From assembly GCA_022560615.1 (NCBI GenBank), contig JADFSR010000006.1, positions 62,001 through 126,000 on the forward strand: a stretch of DNA of 64,000 bases. Reading direction: 5' to 3'. Each line of letters begins with the position of its first letter. Positions within the stretch are counted from its first letter, which is position 1. The notes under the pieces were generated by a model, which saw nothing but the letters and a program-made list of their open reading frames with translations, was not told the origin of the DNA and did not search any database. A program made the position numbers and the translations under genes. This stretch comes from Gemmatimonadota bacterium (GTDB lineage Bacteria > Gemmatimonadota > Gemmatimonadetes > Longimicrobiales > Gaopeijiaceae). This document shows, in pieces, positions 62,321 through 64,000 of the stretch.

Positions 62321-64000
62321 GGGCGGCGACCGCGGTCTCGCCCCGCCGCTGCCGCGGTATCGGCCACCGCCGCCACGGTATCAGCCACGGCCGCCGTGTC
62401 GGACGCGCCCGCGGGCTCCTTGGCCTCCGTGCCGCCAACTCCGGGGCTCGCCTCGGCCTCGTTCCCCGTGCCGTTCCCCGCGGTGATCGAGTCGAGCAAC
62501 TGCTGAAGGTCGAAGGGAGCCGCATCGCCCTCGTCGAAGCGTCTGGCCGCGAATCGCGTCAGCAGCATCGCGCGGTCGCTCAAGCGCGTGATGTCCGGGG
62601 CGAGCTCCTCGGGGCGCTCGAACACGTCGGCGCCCAGGATCTCCTGAGGGCGGAGTGTGTGTTCGACGATGTTCAACTCGAGCAGCTCGTCCTCCGGCAC
62701 CTCGAGCTCCAAGAGCACGACCGGGTCCGGCTCACCGGAGTGGAATGCCCACCGCATCGAACTGGGGTCGGGCACCGCCTTGCCGTTGATCGAGAGCAAG
62801 CGCGTGCCGGAACCCTCCGCGTATTGGAAGCCCAGCACCTCGGCTTCGATCCGGGAGCGGACGCTCATCAGCACCCGGCGCTTGCCACCGACCGGGTCAC
62901 TGTAGTCGGTATAGATCTCCGGCTCCGGCGCGTCGACGAGCTCCGCATCGGCCACCGGCACATCGCCGAAGGTTTCTCCGAGATCGGTGTATGCGAAGTT
63001 GCTCAGGTCCCGCACGGCGTCGAACTCAGAGCCCGCCCGCGCGACCGCCCATTCCCGAGCGGCCGTGTTGGCCGAGTCCGAGAGAGGGCCGGTGACCCAC
63101 AGCGCCTCCCGGGCCCCATGGTCGAGTGCGTAGAGTAGCGTCGAAGGCGATGGACGCTCCGATGTAGCTCTCGCAGTCAGTATCCCGATGCCGAGCGCCG
63201 CACCACCGACGACGAGGCTCGTCACCGGTGCCCACCAGGAGTTGGGATGCCTCAGCCCATCGATCGCGGGCAGACACAAGTACGCTGTGACCGCCATCAG
63301 CACCGCCAACGCTCCCGCGAGCTGGAAAGACATGGCGATCCAAAACAGCTCCGTGACCGGCTCCAGAAAGGCGAGCACCGGCAGAGCCAGCAGCAGGGCC
63401 AGAGTCCATCCGACGACGCCCGGAGTGTTCCTGCGGAGGATGCCCAGCAATACGATCGCTGAGAGAGCCGCGGCGAGGGGCCACTGGACGTTCATCGCCG
63501 CGAGAGGCATCGAATAACTCAACCACGCTGCCGCCCCCAGTGGAGCGATGGTGGCGCCCAACGCCAGTGAATTCAGGTGGACCCACCGGCGTGCGACACC
63601 ATGCAGCGCAGTGACGATCGCGAGCACGGCACAAGCCAAGGCGAGCACGTACCAGCCTTCGCTGTGGTACGCCGAGCCGTGCAGACTGCCGAGCTCTGGA
63701 TGGAAGCCGGGCAGCCACGCAGCGAGCACTCTGGCGGCCCCGTACGAGAGTGCAACACCGACCGTCGAGATGCCCGCGCCGACGACGATCCCGACGAAGC
63801 TGCCGGTGACGACTCGTGTCACGAGTAGCGCGAGCAAGAAGAGCACGAGCAGGCCTCCCGAGATCGGCAGAACCCACTTGGCATCGTAGACGAAGAAGCC
63901 GAAACCGGGCACGTTGAAGAACGTCACGTTCGGCGCGTCGACCTCGGCCAGGTCCTGGTCTCCCAGATATCGCAACGCGTTGAGCACATGCGTGCCGTGA
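62317..64000 (-). CDS. Multi-helix membrane protein, probable C-terminal part of an M28-type membrane peptidase
   Basis: The frame is open to the right edge, so the N-terminus is missing. The visible 560 or so residues begin with a THVLNALRYLGDQDLAEVDA segment, then VPGFGFFVYDAKWVLPISG, then about eight hydrophobic helices, followed by a beta-rich domain (RRVLMSVRSRIEAEVLGFQY and GEPDPVVLLELEVPEDELLE). This order resembles the C-terminal part of ERMP1/Fxna-like M28 proteins with trailing membrane and luminal domains. The peptidase core lies outside the window. The tail has an Ala-rich VADT repeat. First visible gene of an operon. Confidence 0.6.
   Translation of the reverse strand, partial: HGTHVLNALRYLGDQDLAEVDAPNVTFFNVPGFGFFVYDAKWVLPISGGLLVLFLLALLVTRVVTGSFVGIVVGAGISTVGVALSYGAARVLAAWLPGFHPELGSLHGSAYHSEGWYVLALACAVLAIVTALHGVARRWVHLNSLALGATIAPLGAAAWLSYSMPLAAMNVQWPLAAALSAIVLLGILRRNTPGVVGWTLALLLALPVLAFLEPVTELFWIAMSFQLAGALAVLMAVTAYLCLPAIDGLRHPNSWWAPVTSLVVGGAALGIGILTARATSERPSPSTLLYALDHGAREALWVTGPLSDSANTAAREWAVARAGSEFDAVRDLSNFAYTDLGETFGDVPVADAELVDAPEPEIYTDYSDPVGGKRRVLMSVRSRIEAEVLGFQYAEGSGTRLLSINGKAVPDPSSMRWAFHSGEPDPVVLLELEVPEDELLELNIVEHTLRPQEILGADVFERPEELAPDITRLSDRAMLLTRFAARRFDEGDAAPFDLQQLLDSITAGNGTGNEAEASPGVGGTEAKEPAGASDTAAVADTVAAVADTAAAAGRDRGRRP

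Overview
This window is a high-GC chromosomal piece of a Gram-negative bacterium. Most genes lie on the minus strand. Many products are secreted or lipobox-bearing: a TonB-plug-like protein, a DUF5117-type metalloprotease, LVIVD/BIG2 and LTxxQ proteins, M6 and M28 peptidases. Together with a copper amine oxidase, a SLC13 carrier and lactate-utilisation genes, this fits an aerobic heterotroph of the Gemmatimonadota or a close relative. That placement is inferred from gene content, because no rRNA or universal marker is present. I saw no tRNA, rRNA or CRISPR array. The only recognisable DNA-binding regulator is the antitoxin HicB.

Layout. 1-2.8 kb: a translationally coupled set of a zinc-ligand-less MDR dehydrogenase, a degenerate 6-pyruvoyl-tetrahydropterin-synthase-like protein and a GT4 glycosyltransferase, divergent from a CDP-alcohol phosphatidyltransferase. 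2.8-6 kb: a copper amine oxidase followed by a secreted alpha/alpha-toroid protein with a c-type heme motif. 6.1-7.2 kb: a scar with a truncated ankyrin gene and a truncated, frameshifted IS5-type transposase, flanked by a short direct repeat. 7.3-17.6 kb: an NTF2-like protein, SLC13 transporter, thioesterase, thiolase, serine hydrolase (with a 19-bp repeat in its 3' end), two amino-acid/alcohol-type dehydrogenases, an alpha/beta-hydrolase-cyclase fusion and an AMIN-like lipoprotein.

17.7-23.9 kb: a complete suf operon, sufC-B-D-Rieske-S-U, ending in an O6-methylguanine methyltransferase gene. 24-30 kb: patatin, an LVIVD-repeat protein, a lipoprotein/M6 protease pair and a Spy-like protein. 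30-32.6 kb: an APC permease coupled to a two-subunit ThDP-dependent (ComDE-type) decarboxylase. 32.7-37.6 kb: cyclophilin, lutABC with stop/start overlaps, a VOC protein and a membrane desaturase. 37.7-43.1 kb: the DUF5117-type metalloprotease, a DUF6966-like protein and ilvD. 43.5-48.5 kb: accessory-looking genes including a frameshifted TonB-plug-like gene, a hicAB toxin-antitoxin pair with a tandem 13-bp putative operator, and two lipoproteins.

48.6-54.6 kb: one operon of an M28-like protein lacking the usual catalytic glutamates, a quinoprotein dehydrogenase, a small chaperone-like dehydrogenase subunit and a GMC flavoprotein with a four-cysteine cluster. 54.7-56.2 kb: a decayed IS21 element ending 32 bp before a type III glutamine synthetase gene, which is followed by an ammonium transporter with a C-terminal Ig-like domain. 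60.1-64 kb: a membrane-peptidase/PHP/membrane-protein operon whose last gene (MBL-fold lipoprotein) has been cut and joined to the 3' end of a TPR gene.

Three themes stand out. One 15-16 bp motif sits at the broken 5' side of three leftward genes. Three genes seem to need CTG (or other rare) starts. Several enzymes carry family folds without the canonical catalytic residues (the PTPS-like protein, the MDR protein, the M28-like protein and the cyclase).
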